A stretch of DNA of 21,343 bases, taken from IMG/VR virus record IMGVR_UViG_3300025099_000170, positions 1-21,343 of that record; one strand, 5' to 3'. Positions 7,148-14,670 of this stretch are shown piece by piece. Source of the DNA: a virus. How positions within the stretch are numbered: position 1 is the first letter of the stretch; every line of letters starts with the position of its first letter. The notes under the pieces are model-generated. The model was not told where the DNA came from. It was given only the letters and a program-made list of their open reading frames with translations, and made no database searches. A program made the position numbers and the translations under genes.

Positions 7148-7759
7148 TTATTTATTTGCCCAACTAGGAATAGGACCACCTGATCCTGGTTGTGCTTGTG
7201 CCTGTGGCTGGTGCGTAGGTTGTTGCACCTGCGGTGAAGCGTAATTACCCGAAGGAATGAACTCTTTTTGGTTTGGTGTCAACGCTACCATGAGCTTGTT
7301 TTGATCATCATAACCATTTGTACCCTTCTTGATACCAACTTTAGCACAGATTTCCATACCAGTCAAAGCGTCCACGCCAGAGATCTGACGACGAGACTGT
7401 GCTTCTGGAGACATATCCGCTGGGTCTAAGTTATTTGCGCTTTCAATAATTGATCGCAAAGTGCGTAAACCAATCTCTTTTGCTAATGGAATACCACTTT
7501 CACCCATCTTGTCACCATCAACAAAAATTCTGTCCCAGAACTTACGACGGTCAAACTGACCACCAATAATTGTAAACTCTAGTTCCATCCATTTTGCAGA
7601 TGAAGTCTGTGATGCTTTAAACCACTGACCATTACCAAACTCTGGGATTGATGTTTCGCCCATCTTTACCAAGATCGTCGCCCTTGCTACTGTGCCAATC
7701 GGAATTAGAGTTCTTTCCATTTGACCTGTTTCTGGCTGTACTTCATTTAAGTTAATCAT
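7148..7759 (-). CDS. Putative phage single-stranded DNA-binding protein (DUF669-like)
   Basis: This 203-aa protein resembles phage SSB-like proteins of the DUF669 kind. A predicted OB-type beta region spans about 18-80 (LIPIGTVARATILV, KWMELEFTIIGGQFDRRKFWDRIFVDG), followed by a helical segment (GIPLAKEIGLRTLRSIIESA, 89-108). A second strand set includes MEICAKVGIKKGTNGYDDQNKLM (135-157, 23 residues with Gly and Asp turns). The last 40 residues are Gln/Pro/Ala-rich and disordered, ending in IPSWANK, like the flexible tails of SSBs, although it lacks their usual acidic tip. It overlaps the Sak4 gene by 8 nt, with GAGGT 8 nt before the ATG at 7757-7759. Its place beside Sak4 supports a recombination/replication role. 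Confidence 0.7.
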   Translation of the reverse strand: MINLNEVQPETGQMERTLIPIGTVARATILVKMGETSIPEFGNGQWFKASQTSSAKWMELEFTIIGGQFDRRKFWDRIFVDGDKMGESGIPLAKEIGLRTLRSIIESANNLDPADMSPEAQSRRQISGVDALTGMEICAKVGIKKGTNGYDDQNKLMVALTPNQKEFIPSGNYASPQVQQPTHQPQAQAQPGSGGPIPSWANK

Positions 7760-8624
7760 TTTTATTTACCTCTTCTTTAGGAGCTTGTGTTTTAGGATCG
7801 ACAAAATTCAACGGTCTTTCAGACTGAGGTTTGCCGCTCCCCATTTTAGCGATCAGTTTACCTAAGTGTGGCTCTTCGAGCGCGTCAAGACGACCAGATC
7901 TATCCTTTGCTGGATACCCCCAATCATTTAAAGCATGACACACAAAAGCCCTGTAGGGTCCGTTCTCGCCAGTTAAAATAGACATTGTAATCATCTCATC
8001 TACAATGCCTGGTAGTTCACGCCCTGTCTTAGAGCCTTCGATTTGTAGAGAATATTGCTTTCGATTATAATCATCTGTTGTTTCATCTAAGATACCAACA
8101 AAGATTACATTCTTTTCTCTAATGTGTTGAAGATGTGTTAGCCAAGCCATCATCTCACGACCATGCAGACCATAAGCAGATCTGGTATCTAACTTACCTG
8201 TTCGATCTGATCTACTTTCTGGTTGTTGTTGACACCATTGAAAACATAAACGTCCGGCAACTGTGATTGAGTCAATAAACAAAGTATCGTACTTGTTCAT
8301 CATTTCTTCACGCTCACCATAAATAGACGAAACATAGTCAAAGTGTGATTTACCATAAGGCTGATCTTCTGCCAGTGACGGATTAGGACCACCCAAGAAG
8401 CACGCAAAATCTCTGCATTCCCCCCAGGTTCTTGGCCTAATCACATCAACAGGCCACCCCTCAATGGCTGCATCTCCAGCTTCAAGGTCAAAGAACAATG
8501 TACTATCATAGTCTAAAGTTCTAGCAAGAGTTGTTTTACCAACTCCGCTAGGACCACATACCACAATCTTATGACCTCGTTTTTCTGCCATACGTTGATC
8601 GGCAGTTATAATATTTAAACCCAT
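7752..8624 (-). CDS. Sak4-type RecA-like ATPase (AAA_24)
   Basis: This 290-aa single-domain RecA-fold ATPase has Walker A GPSGVGKT (24-31), strand 2 LFFDLEAG (43-50) and Walker B YDTLFIDS (112-119). GILDETTDD (around 177-185) and GRELPGIVDEMITM (about 202-215) are typical of the phage Sak4/AAA_24 family. These proteins are thought to bind single-stranded DNA and help strand annealing or recombination with an SSB partner. The neighbouring SSB-like gene fits. The ATG at 8622-8624 follows GGAGGA by 6 nt, and the upstream TAG is one base away. The C-terminal 40 residues are polar and probably disordered. Confidence 0.88.
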   Translation of the reverse strand: MGLNIITADQRMAEKRGHKIVVCGPSGVGKTTLARTLDYDSTLFFDLEAGDAAIEGWPVDVIRPRTWGECRDFACFLGGPNPSLAEDQPYGKSHFDYVSSIYGEREEMMNKYDTLFIDSITVAGRLCFQWCQQQPESRSDRTGKLDTRSAYGLHGREMMAWLTHLQHIREKNVIFVGILDETTDDYNRKQYSLQIEGSKTGRELPGIVDEMITMSILTGENGPYRAFVCHALNDWGYPAKDRSGRLDALEEPHLGKLIAKMGSGKPQSERPLNFVDPKTQAPKEEVNKND

Positions 8625-8625
8625 T

Positions 8626-9024
8626 CTAGTCCTCCAATTCTACTTTGAAAGAACCAATCTCGGTGGTTCTACAAGTTTGCAATAGATCACGAACATCTGG
8701 AGTAGCCGCATTATATTTGGTTTCCTCCACATGATAAGTAATTTTTGCGTAATGATTTGCATTCACTGGGGACATACTCGTGAAGACTTCTTTCAAAGCC
8801 TCCTGGTCCCAAGTAACTTTCTTAGTGACTTTTACTTTGAACTTCATGTTATCAACTAAAACGCTAGTTGTACCAAAGTCCTTTCCAAGTTCACTCAGTT
8901 TTTGACGTGCAATTGGTAAGTAAGATTCTGAAAGCTTTTCATCAATCTCTTTTACCTGAACCTTCAACAAACGGATTTGTTGAGACAGTTCGTCACGACG
9001 AGTAAACAATTCAATATTTGACAT
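8626..9024 (-). CDS. Coiled-coil phage protein of the recombination cassette, unknown
   Basis: This 132-aa protein starts with a coiled coil (about 6-45, SQQIRLLKVQVKEIDEKL). A beta-rich domain follows, with VDNMKFKVKVTKKVTWDQEAL (56-77 region) and KITYHVEETKYNA. Such small proteins often sit just before Sak4 and SSB genes in marine phages, but I cannot name the function. The start is set by the binding site: AGAGGT (9031-9036) is 6 nt from ATG 9022-9024 and directly abuts the in-frame TTG at 9030, so the ATG is preferred. It is the first gene after the 9064-9093 promoter and its stop nearly touches the Sak4 start. Confidence 0.7.
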   Translation of the reverse strand: MSNIELFTRRDELSQQIRLLKVQVKEIDEKLSESYLPIARQKLSELGKDFGTTSVLVDNMKFKVKVTKKVTWDQEALKEVFTSMSPVNANHYAKITYHVEETKYNAATPDVRDLLQTCRTTEIGSFKVELED

Positions 9025-9063
9025 AATCAACCTCTCTTAGTTATTTTAATCTGCTAGAACGTT

Positions 9064-9093
9064 AAAATATGACCGATTAATTTATTATGTCAA
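9064..9093 (-). promoter_or_regulatory. Sigma70-like early promoter for the replication block
   Basis: TTGACA (9088-9093) directly follows the TAG of the DUF1064 gene. An 18-nt spacer and TATTTT (9064-9069) complete the promoter, read to the left. A start near 9057 leaves about 33 nt of leader with AGAGGT before the 132-aa gene. It would drive 9024 through at least 3843. ATTTTAA (9043-9049) and TTAAAAT (9062-9068) form a perfect inverted repeat with 12 nt between, covering the -10 box and transcription start. That is where an operator could sit. Confidence 0.55.
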
Positions 9094-9465
9094 CTACTTT
9101 TTTTTAGATAAGTATATTTCTATGCCAAGACACGCTTTCATAAGCTTCTTTTTTAGTTTAAATTCAGGGGTTTCTACACCTTTGGCATCTTCAATAATTT
9201 CTTCCCAATCACCTTCTGGATTTTGTCTTTTGTATCTAAAGTCGGCTATGTAAGCACAGATCTTTTGACCATTCACCTCCAGATTAAACCTTACTTGCAG
9301 CTCTAAATCTTTTACAGTTTTGGCGCGTTCAAGGGATTTTAGGTACAAATATCGTTCTGATTCCCACTTAGAATCAAATTTAATATTATTGATAATAACT
9401 TTTTTATTACCATATTTGGGTCTTGACCCAAGCCTTCTGGGATTATATGTTGTTCTTGCTAACAT
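9094..9465 (-). CDS. DUF1064-family PD-(D/E)XK nuclease
   Basis: This 123-aa protein matches the compact DUF1064 phage nucleases: KYGNKKV (17-23), the FDSKWESERYLYLKSLE stretch (30-46, with E35), LELQVRFNL (54-62), YIADFRY (72-78, D75) and EDAKGVET (92-99, with D93 and K95). The spacing E, then D, then ExK-type lysine fits the PD-(D/E)XK fold. Family members are thought to cut branched or single-stranded DNA. It diverges from the RHH-like gene with only 18 nt between start codons. The minus-strand GGAGG lies 13 nt from the ATG at 9463-9465, a little far, so translation may be weak. The RHH promoter and palindrome lie inside its N-terminal codons. Confidence 0.85.
   Translation of the reverse strand: MLARTTYNPRRLGSRPKYGNKKVIINNIKFDSKWESERYLYLKSLERAKTVKDLELQVRFNLEVNGQKICAYIADFRYKRQNPEGDWEEIIEDAKGVETPEFKLKKKLMKACLGIEIYLSKKK
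9416..9451 (+). promoter_or_regulatory. Promoter with overlapping 16-bp palindromic operator for the RHH-like gene
   Basis: TTGGGTCTTGACCCAA (9416-9431) is a perfect inverted repeat with 7-bp arms and a 2-nt centre. Its right half contains TTGACC (9423-9428), followed after 17 nt by TATGTT (9446-9451), giving a plausible plus-strand promoter about 30 nt upstream of the RHH-like ATG. A palindrome covering a -35 box just upstream of a predicted DNA-binding gene suggests autorepression. The same bases code for RLGSRPK in the nuclease, so part of the symmetry could be chance within coding constraint. Confidence 0.5.
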
Positions 9466-9483
9466 TATTGGGAAGGAACCTCC

Positions 9484-9714
9484 ATGCCAAACCCCGGAAA
9501 ATATAAATCAGTAGGACTAAACCTTGAAGCTTATGGTAAGCTAGTATTCATAGCAGATCAAGAGGATCGCGCTATAGGGCGTCAATTGTCTCGCATGATA
9601 GACCAGGAATACAATAGAGTATCTGCAGCTACAGGGCAGCAAATGACTAGAACTGAGACTGTAAGAACACCAGTCGGTAGCGGTCTAGGTGGCTATGCTG
9701 TAATTGAAGACTAA
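9484..9714 (+). CDS. Small ribbon-helix-helix-like DNA-binding protein
   Basis: This 76-aa plus-strand protein has the shape of an Arc/MetJ-type repressor. A short strand (KYKSVGLNL, 6-14) is followed by helix A (EAYGKLVFIADQEDR, 15-29), a turn with RAIGRQ, and helix B (LSRMIDQEYNRVS, 35-47). The C-terminal 28 residues are polar and Gly-rich. GGAAGG (9471-9476) lies 7 nt before the ATG. The gene sits alone on its strand at the border between late virion genes and early genes. It diverges from DUF1064 and converges on the 1013-aa gene with overlapping stop codons, which suits a phage regulator. The fold call is from pattern only, and a non-regulatory virion-associated protein is possible. Confidence 0.6.
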   Translation: MPNPGKYKSVGLNLEAYGKLVFIADQEDRAIGRQLSRMIDQEYNRVSAATGQQMTRTETVRTPVGSGLGGYAVIED

Positions 9715-12700
9715 AGAAGATCGGCGCTTCCAAGCCCACCAAGTAAGCTCGAAGCTACTGCTGGGTTTTGCGCCGCTCTTTGTCTTATATTACTTTTTCT
9801 TATAGCTTCTTGCCTTATTTGCTCTATAGGACTTAAAGGTGCTGCAGGTGTTGGGGCTTTAGGAGAACCAGAAAAAATATCTTGTTGAAAAAGCTCAGAT
9901 TGAGGTGGCGTTACAATTGGAACAGGCGTGCTTTGATCTGAAGCTTGATTATAAGCTGCACGAGGCACCCCTTGACGCGCAACTTGACCAGACCCCGCTA
10001 AACCAAGACCTGAAACCTTACCTGCTTGTTGTGCAATTTTTTGTAATCCAGACAAGTTTGCAGCATTTTGTTGTGTCATTTGATTTATTGCCTGAGAGGT
10101 ACTCATACCAGACTTTTTAAATTTTATATATTGTTCTAACTTAGCTGTGTCGTTAAATATTTTTCCTAAGAAACTAAATTTTGCTACTTTACCTGCATTT
10201 TTAAGAGGATTACTTGCAAACCCTACCGTAATTCCTGCCGTTGCTATTGCGCCTTCTTTTCCAAAATCCCCAAGACTTTCTAAATCTTTTCCAAGTTCTT
10301 TAAGATTTTTTAAATGCTCTTTACTATATATTTTTTCAAGAACTCCTGGTTTGTAACTATCTAAAGCTTTACTTAAACCAGCAGATGCTCCTTTAGTTGA
10401 GAAAATATCCTGGTCGACGTATTTAAGGATGTCCTCAGTAATTAAACCCCTTATTTGTTCTAAAGCAACTGGGTCGTTTCTAAAAAAATTTAATGTTCTT
10501 GACACTTCTGTCTGTGTCATTTTTGGATTTATTACTAATCTAGCAGCGTCTTCTGGAGTTAAATTTCCATCACTAAGTTTTTTTATTGCAGTATTTTTAA
10601 AAGCTTCTTCAAGATTATTTTGAGCCAAACTTAATCTTTGGAGAGAAGAGACTAAATTATCTCCAGGCTGTTGGGATATAATACTTTTTAATGTAGCGTC
10701 ATCCAATGAATTATCTAATTTAGCGTATCTTAAACCTTTTGATAATTTTTGAACTTGATCCCAATTTTCTTTAAATAAAACTTTTCCTGTTCCTTTTAAA
10801 GCTTTTATTTGTTCGTAAAAAGCTTGTCCATTAAATGCTGTTGGATCATCTAAATCTCTACCTGCTTTAGTCATAGCATCATCTAAATATTGACGTGCTA
10901 ATCCAGATCTGACTTCTTCTGGATTGTCTACAGCTCTCAAAAGATAATTTAATCTTTCAGGAGAATCATTTTTAATTATTTTTCGTGCAAGACCGTCACT
11001 AAACAATCCTGGTTCTCTTTGAGCTTTTCTAAAGTTATCAATTATGCGTAAATCTGAAACTCTTTCAAACCTTTCAATCCCAGCTCTATAATTATCCATT
11101 GCTTTATTTCTAGCCTTTGCAGCTTTTGCAAAAGTTTTTGGTTTAGGAATGCCCCTGAGAGTAGATATATTTAAACCATCCATTTGATCGTCTATTATAG
11201 TTCTAAATACATTTAATTGATCCATAACAGTTCTGCTAGGAGTACCGTTAAAAAACATATCATCATTAATTGACTTTCTTAAAATAGATAAGTTTTCAAA
11301 AGAAGCTTTTCCATCAAGGTCATCAAGAGTATTTTTTATTTTTAACACAGTAGGGTCTAATTGATTAGGTGATCCAGCGCGTTCAAGAAGATCATCCATT
11401 TTAGCTTTTAAAGTTTTTGTATCAAAAACCTTTAAGTATCCCCCAGTTCTCGTTGCAGGTTGTCCATTAATTAAAATACTAGGTTCTTCTTTTATTATTT
11501 TTGACAGAATGTCATCTATAGCTTGAAACTCCTTTCCTGAAACCTCGCTAAAGTTAGAAAACGCAGAATTTATAGATTTTAATGTTGAATCATTTACTTC
11601 AAAACCTTCTTTAGATGCTTTTTCTAAAAAATTAATAGCATCATCAATTGAAGTAAGTGCAGATTTCTGTGCTGCACTTTGAGCGCTTTCTAAAGCTTTA
11701 AGTTGTGCAACACCTGAAGTTTCTAAGGTTTTACCTAAATCATCTAAACCTGTTTGATTTGCATTGAGAGTTTTTCTTAAATTATCAGCTTCATTAAGGG
11801 CAAAGTTTATATTTTTTGTTAATCTAGTTTTATCTTGAGTAATACCCTCTGCTAACTTTTGACCATACGAAAAAGCCCTTCCCGCACCAACAGATTCATA
11901 ACTTGGCTGTCCTCCTCTTTGTATGATTGAAAGCGCCCTATCAAGACCTTCTTGTTGTAGTTGAGCCGTTGGGGATGTTGCTAATGATTTTCCCTTTCTA
12001 ACGGCTCCTGTAGCTAACTTTGTACCACCTCTACCAATAGCAAAAACAGTACCACCAACTAAATCTAAACCACCAGCAATTGCCGCTTCCATGGCTACAT
12101 CTTTAGCAACTTCTTTACCAGTTTGCGTTTGAACCCCAAGTAAATATTCTATTCCCTCTTCAATAGCTTGAAAAGTAGCTGCACCTGTCGCAGAACCTAC
12201 CGCACTACCACCTATTATTCCGGGAAGACCTCCTGGCACACCTAATATACCACCAACTATTGAACCACCTACGCTACCAACAACCTCTGGAGCAATACCA
12301 GCTAAATCAGAAAAATCTTTCATACTAAAGGCATCGTCTTCAATAATTAAATTCTTACCCTTGTACTCTATTCCTCTATCTAATTGACCTTTTTCTGTAA
12401 GAGCTAAGTTTCCGCCTTCATCACGAGTAAAACCATCCTCACCAACAAGACTTGTTAGTATAGCCTCTTTGTCTCCTGAAGTTTCTCCAAAAGAAATTAA
12501 AGAACGTAACTTTCCGTCTGCACCAGAACTGTAATCAAATTTATCTAAATCACGGCCTCTTCTTTTGTCAACTAAATCTCCTAAACTTTGATTTGAATTT
12601 AAAGTTGAAAAAGACAAAGAACCAAGAAGATCAGCAACTTCTGAATCATCAACATCTTGCTCTATTGCTTTAAAGGCTGTGAGTTTTTGACGGTCACTAA

Positions 12701-12752
12701 AAAGACCTGATTCTATTCCTTGAAAAAGAGTTAATTTAGTTCTATCTTCCAT
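9711..12752 (-). CDS. Large internal virion/ejection-type protein
   Basis: This 1013-aa protein is the last of the virion block. A short N-terminal repeat (LTLFQGIESG at 7-16 and LTAFKAIEQD at 24-33) is followed by a soluble domain. A long Gly/Ala/Val-rich hydrophobic segment, about 148-192, could insert in a membrane. Most of the rest is helical and rich in Lys, Leu, Asn and Asp, with coiled-coil stretches around 310-420. The tail after about 930 is Gln/Pro/Ala-rich. Size, position at the end of the structural block and membrane-active segment resemble podovirus ejection proteins, but I see no transglycosylase motif. The ATG at 12750-12752 has only a weak A-rich binding site, so coupling to the upstream gene, 6 nt away, is likely. 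The 3' end overlaps the RHH-like gene by 4 nt. Confidence 0.75.
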   Translation of the reverse strand: MEDRTKLTLFQGIESGLFSDRQKLTAFKAIEQDVDDSEVADLLGSLSFSTLNSNQSLGDLVDKRRGRDLDKFDYSSGADGKLRSLISFGETSGDKEAILTSLVGEDGFTRDEGGNLALTEKGQLDRGIEYKGKNLIIEDDAFSMKDFSDLAGIAPEVVGSVGGSIVGGILGVPGGLPGIIGGSAVGSATGAATFQAIEEGIEYLLGVQTQTGKEVAKDVAMEAAIAGGLDLVGGTVFAIGRGGTKLATGAVRKGKSLATSPTAQLQQEGLDRALSIIQRGGQPSYESVGAGRAFSYGQKLAEGITQDKTRLTKNINFALNEADNLRKTLNANQTGLDDLGKTLETSGVAQLKALESAQSAAQKSALTSIDDAINFLEKASKEGFEVNDSTLKSINSAFSNFSEVSGKEFQAIDDILSKIIKEEPSILINGQPATRTGGYLKVFDTKTLKAKMDDLLERAGSPNQLDPTVLKIKNTLDDLDGKASFENLSILRKSINDDMFFNGTPSRTVMDQLNVFRTIIDDQMDGLNISTLRGIPKPKTFAKAAKARNKAMDNYRAGIERFERVSDLRIIDNFRKAQREPGLFSDGLARKIIKNDSPERLNYLLRAVDNPEEVRSGLARQYLDDAMTKAGRDLDDPTAFNGQAFYEQIKALKGTGKVLFKENWDQVQKLSKGLRYAKLDNSLDDATLKSIISQQPGDNLVSSLQRLSLAQNNLEEAFKNTAIKKLSDGNLTPEDAARLVINPKMTQTEVSRTLNFFRNDPVALEQIRGLITEDILKYVDQDIFSTKGASAGLSKALDSYKPGVLEKIYSKEHLKNLKELGKDLESLGDFGKEGAIATAGITVGFASNPLKNAGKVAKFSFLGKIFNDTAKLEQYIKFKKSGMSTSQAINQMTQQNAANLSGLQKIAQQAGKVSGLGLAGSGQVARQGVPRAAYNQASDQSTPVPIVTPPQSELFQQDIFSGSPKAPTPAAPLSPIEQIRQEAIRKSNIRQRAAQNPAVASSLLGGLGSADLL
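9722..9775 (+). terminator. Nested hairpin with T-run, likely terminator of the RHH-like gene
   Basis: Eight bases past the stop of the plus-strand gene, CCCA (9735-9738) pairs with TGGG (9762-9765), and AGT plus AGCT (9743-9749) pair with AGCT plus ACT (9753-9759) around a CGA loop. TTTT (9766-9769) follows the TGGG. An outer CGGCGC (9722-9727) pairs with GCGCCG (9770-9775). It lies within the last codons of the minus-strand 1013-aa gene, so coding sequence and terminator share bases. Confidence 0.45.
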
Positions 12753-12758
12753 TTTTCT

Positions 12759-14657
12759 TTATGAGCCTCGATCTTTTTTAAAATTTTCCATATAAAGATT
12801 AAGAGCTTCTTGTTCTTTTTCATCTAATGATGCGTTATTATATGCCTGATCACCAATTCTTCTTCCAGTATATTTATTTAATGTACTAAGACCTTGTTGT
12901 ATATCTCTCCTGCCGCCTACAATAATATCTGAGAATAAACTATCAATTCTTGCTCTTAAAGATCTAATGTCAGTACCTAATTTTAATTGTCCAACGATTC
13001 TTTCTACACGTTCACGATCACCGTCTGAAATTGTTTTACCAGATTCTCCAAGAATCCTTGAAGCATTTTTCATTGCTATGTTATCTAGTATTCTAATCAT
13101 TTTTCCTGATTCTGTTTCGTCATCACTAAACCTAATACCAAGAGCCGACCCAAAACTATCAATTTTATCTAAAGTAAATGTAAAAACGTTTCTATTATCT
13201 GCAGCTAACAAGCCTAAATCAATAAATTTTTCTTCAGCTTCACCAAGATCTTTAGCCATTCTGGAAAGTAATCTGTAAGACTCAGCTCCATCTCCGCCCA
13301 TAATTGTTTTACCATTTGGATTGTTATTTGGGTTAGGGTCAAATACTCTAATTTGAAATGCTTCATCTTTAATACCAGGAATTAAATTAACATTTCTTCC
13401 CGCTGTAAGATATAAATTTTTTGCTTCTGGAGTTTTCATCGCTTCTTCTACAATACTTGCCCAACTTGATCCTGGCAAAACATCAAATTTAGAAGAAAAT
13501 TCAGGATTTTCCATTAATTTAGACAGTTCATATTTATTTAAAGATTGTAGAGAACCTTTATCTAAATTAGCAATTTGACCACTAATACCCTCACCTTTTG
13601 GTATAAGATAATAATTTTCACGAGCCATTGCTTTTTCTTTAGCGGCAGTTCGTTTAGCTTCATCTGCGGAACGCATTTCGATAGCATACTTACCAGCTTG
13701 TGCAGCGCCAACTTTTGCTTCTTTTTTAGCGGCTTCTAGTTTTGGTAGGGCTTTTTCTCCAGCTTCTCCAACAGAAGATAACATCTTACCTACATTAAAT
13801 CCTTTACCAGCTTTATTTTGCATTAAAGCTAATCCCATAGCCATTAAAGCTGAACTTTTATCAACCTTACCACTAACATCAATACCAGTAGCTTCCGCAA
13901 ATTCTTTTTTATAATCGTCAATGCTTTTTTGTTCAGGTGTATCTGGCCCAGTTCCACGAGCTTCTGTTATAAAATCCTGCATGGCTGAGGCAAACAAATC
14001 CTCTGTTGAGTTTGGAGCAGAATCTATTTTTGTATCCCCAAGAGCTTTTTCTCTTCTGTTTAATGCAGCTTCGTCATCAATAGCTTTTTTTGCCTTTGCC
14101 TCTTGAGCTTTTCTTGCTTTAGCTGGGTCACCAACAGGGGGAGCCATACCCATTACAGATTCTTCTGTAAAAGCATCAAGAGTTTTTGGCGCAGAATTTT
14201 TTAATAAATCGTCAAAAGCTTCTTCGCCAGCTTCATTCATTATTTTTGTGATAGTTGGGCTTTGAAGAAAATTAGTATCTTGCATTTCACCAGGCGTGGG
14301 AACATTTTCCCCAGTAAATAATGCTTCTGGAACAGATCCAAGGCCACCAAACATACCTTCTTTAAAAAATCTTGATCCTTGATCATAATTTTGATCAGCA
14401 AATTCTGCAAGTTTAGCGCCTATTTCAGGTTGATTAATAAGATTTGCGCCAAAAGAAAGAGCATCAGAAATTCCACCGCCAAGATAATTACCTGCTCCAA
14501 GAACGTCACCTGCTAAATATTGAGGAAGAAATTGTTTTAAAAAAGGTCTAGCATTTCTAAGTTGTAATGCTTGTTCTTGTGCATCTGCACGATAATTTGG
14601 CGTAGTTATCTCAGGTGGTGCGTTTAATATTTCTTCAAAAGAAGGTAGATCAGCCAT
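12759..14657 (-). CDS. Predicted virion protein, 632 aa, unknown function
   Basis: The sequence begins MADLPSFEEILNAPPEI and then a Gly/Leu-rich stretch (about 40-75). Charged Ala/Lys coiled-coil segments lie near 175-205 and 295-345. No enzyme motif was seen. The gene is preceded by GGAG about 7 nt before the ATG at 14655-14657, lies 13 nt after the 523-aa gene and 6 nt before the 1013-aa gene, and shares their direction. Its size and composition suggest an internal virion or tail-associated protein that partners the 1013-aa protein. That is inference from position and composition only. Confidence 0.65.
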   Translation of the reverse strand: MADLPSFEEILNAPPEITTPNYRADAQEQALQLRNARPFLKQFLPQYLAGDVLGAGNYLGGGISDALSFGANLINQPEIGAKLAEFADQNYDQGSRFFKEGMFGGLGSVPEALFTGENVPTPGEMQDTNFLQSPTITKIMNEAGEEAFDDLLKNSAPKTLDAFTEESVMGMAPPVGDPAKARKAQEAKAKKAIDDEAALNRREKALGDTKIDSAPNSTEDLFASAMQDFITEARGTGPDTPEQKSIDDYKKEFAEATGIDVSGKVDKSSALMAMGLALMQNKAGKGFNVGKMLSSVGEAGEKALPKLEAAKKEAKVGAAQAGKYAIEMRSADEAKRTAAKEKAMARENYYLIPKGEGISGQIANLDKGSLQSLNKYELSKLMENPEFSSKFDVLPGSSWASIVEEAMKTPEAKNLYLTAGRNVNLIPGIKDEAFQIRVFDPNPNNNPNGKTIMGGDGAESYRLLSRMAKDLGEAEEKFIDLGLLAADNRNVFTFTLDKIDSFGSALGIRFSDDETESGKMIRILDNIAMKNASRILGESGKTISDGDRERVERIVGQLKLGTDIRSLRARIDSLFSDIIVGGRRDIQQGLSTLNKYTGRRIGDQAYNNASLDEKEQEALNLYMENFKKDRGS

Positions 14658-14670
14658 TTAATTACTCCAT

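Noticed and set aside
9484-9714. RHH-like gene as an integrase, excisionase or toxin/antitoxin
   Set aside because: Too short and without catalytic Tyr/Arg or toxin features. No partner toxin gene is next to it.
12967-13278. Plus-strand frames inside the virion genes, such as 12967-13278, 15430-15651 and 17110-17325
   Set aside because: Shadows of the minus-strand coding sequences: no binding sites and Ser/Leu/Phe-rich products.
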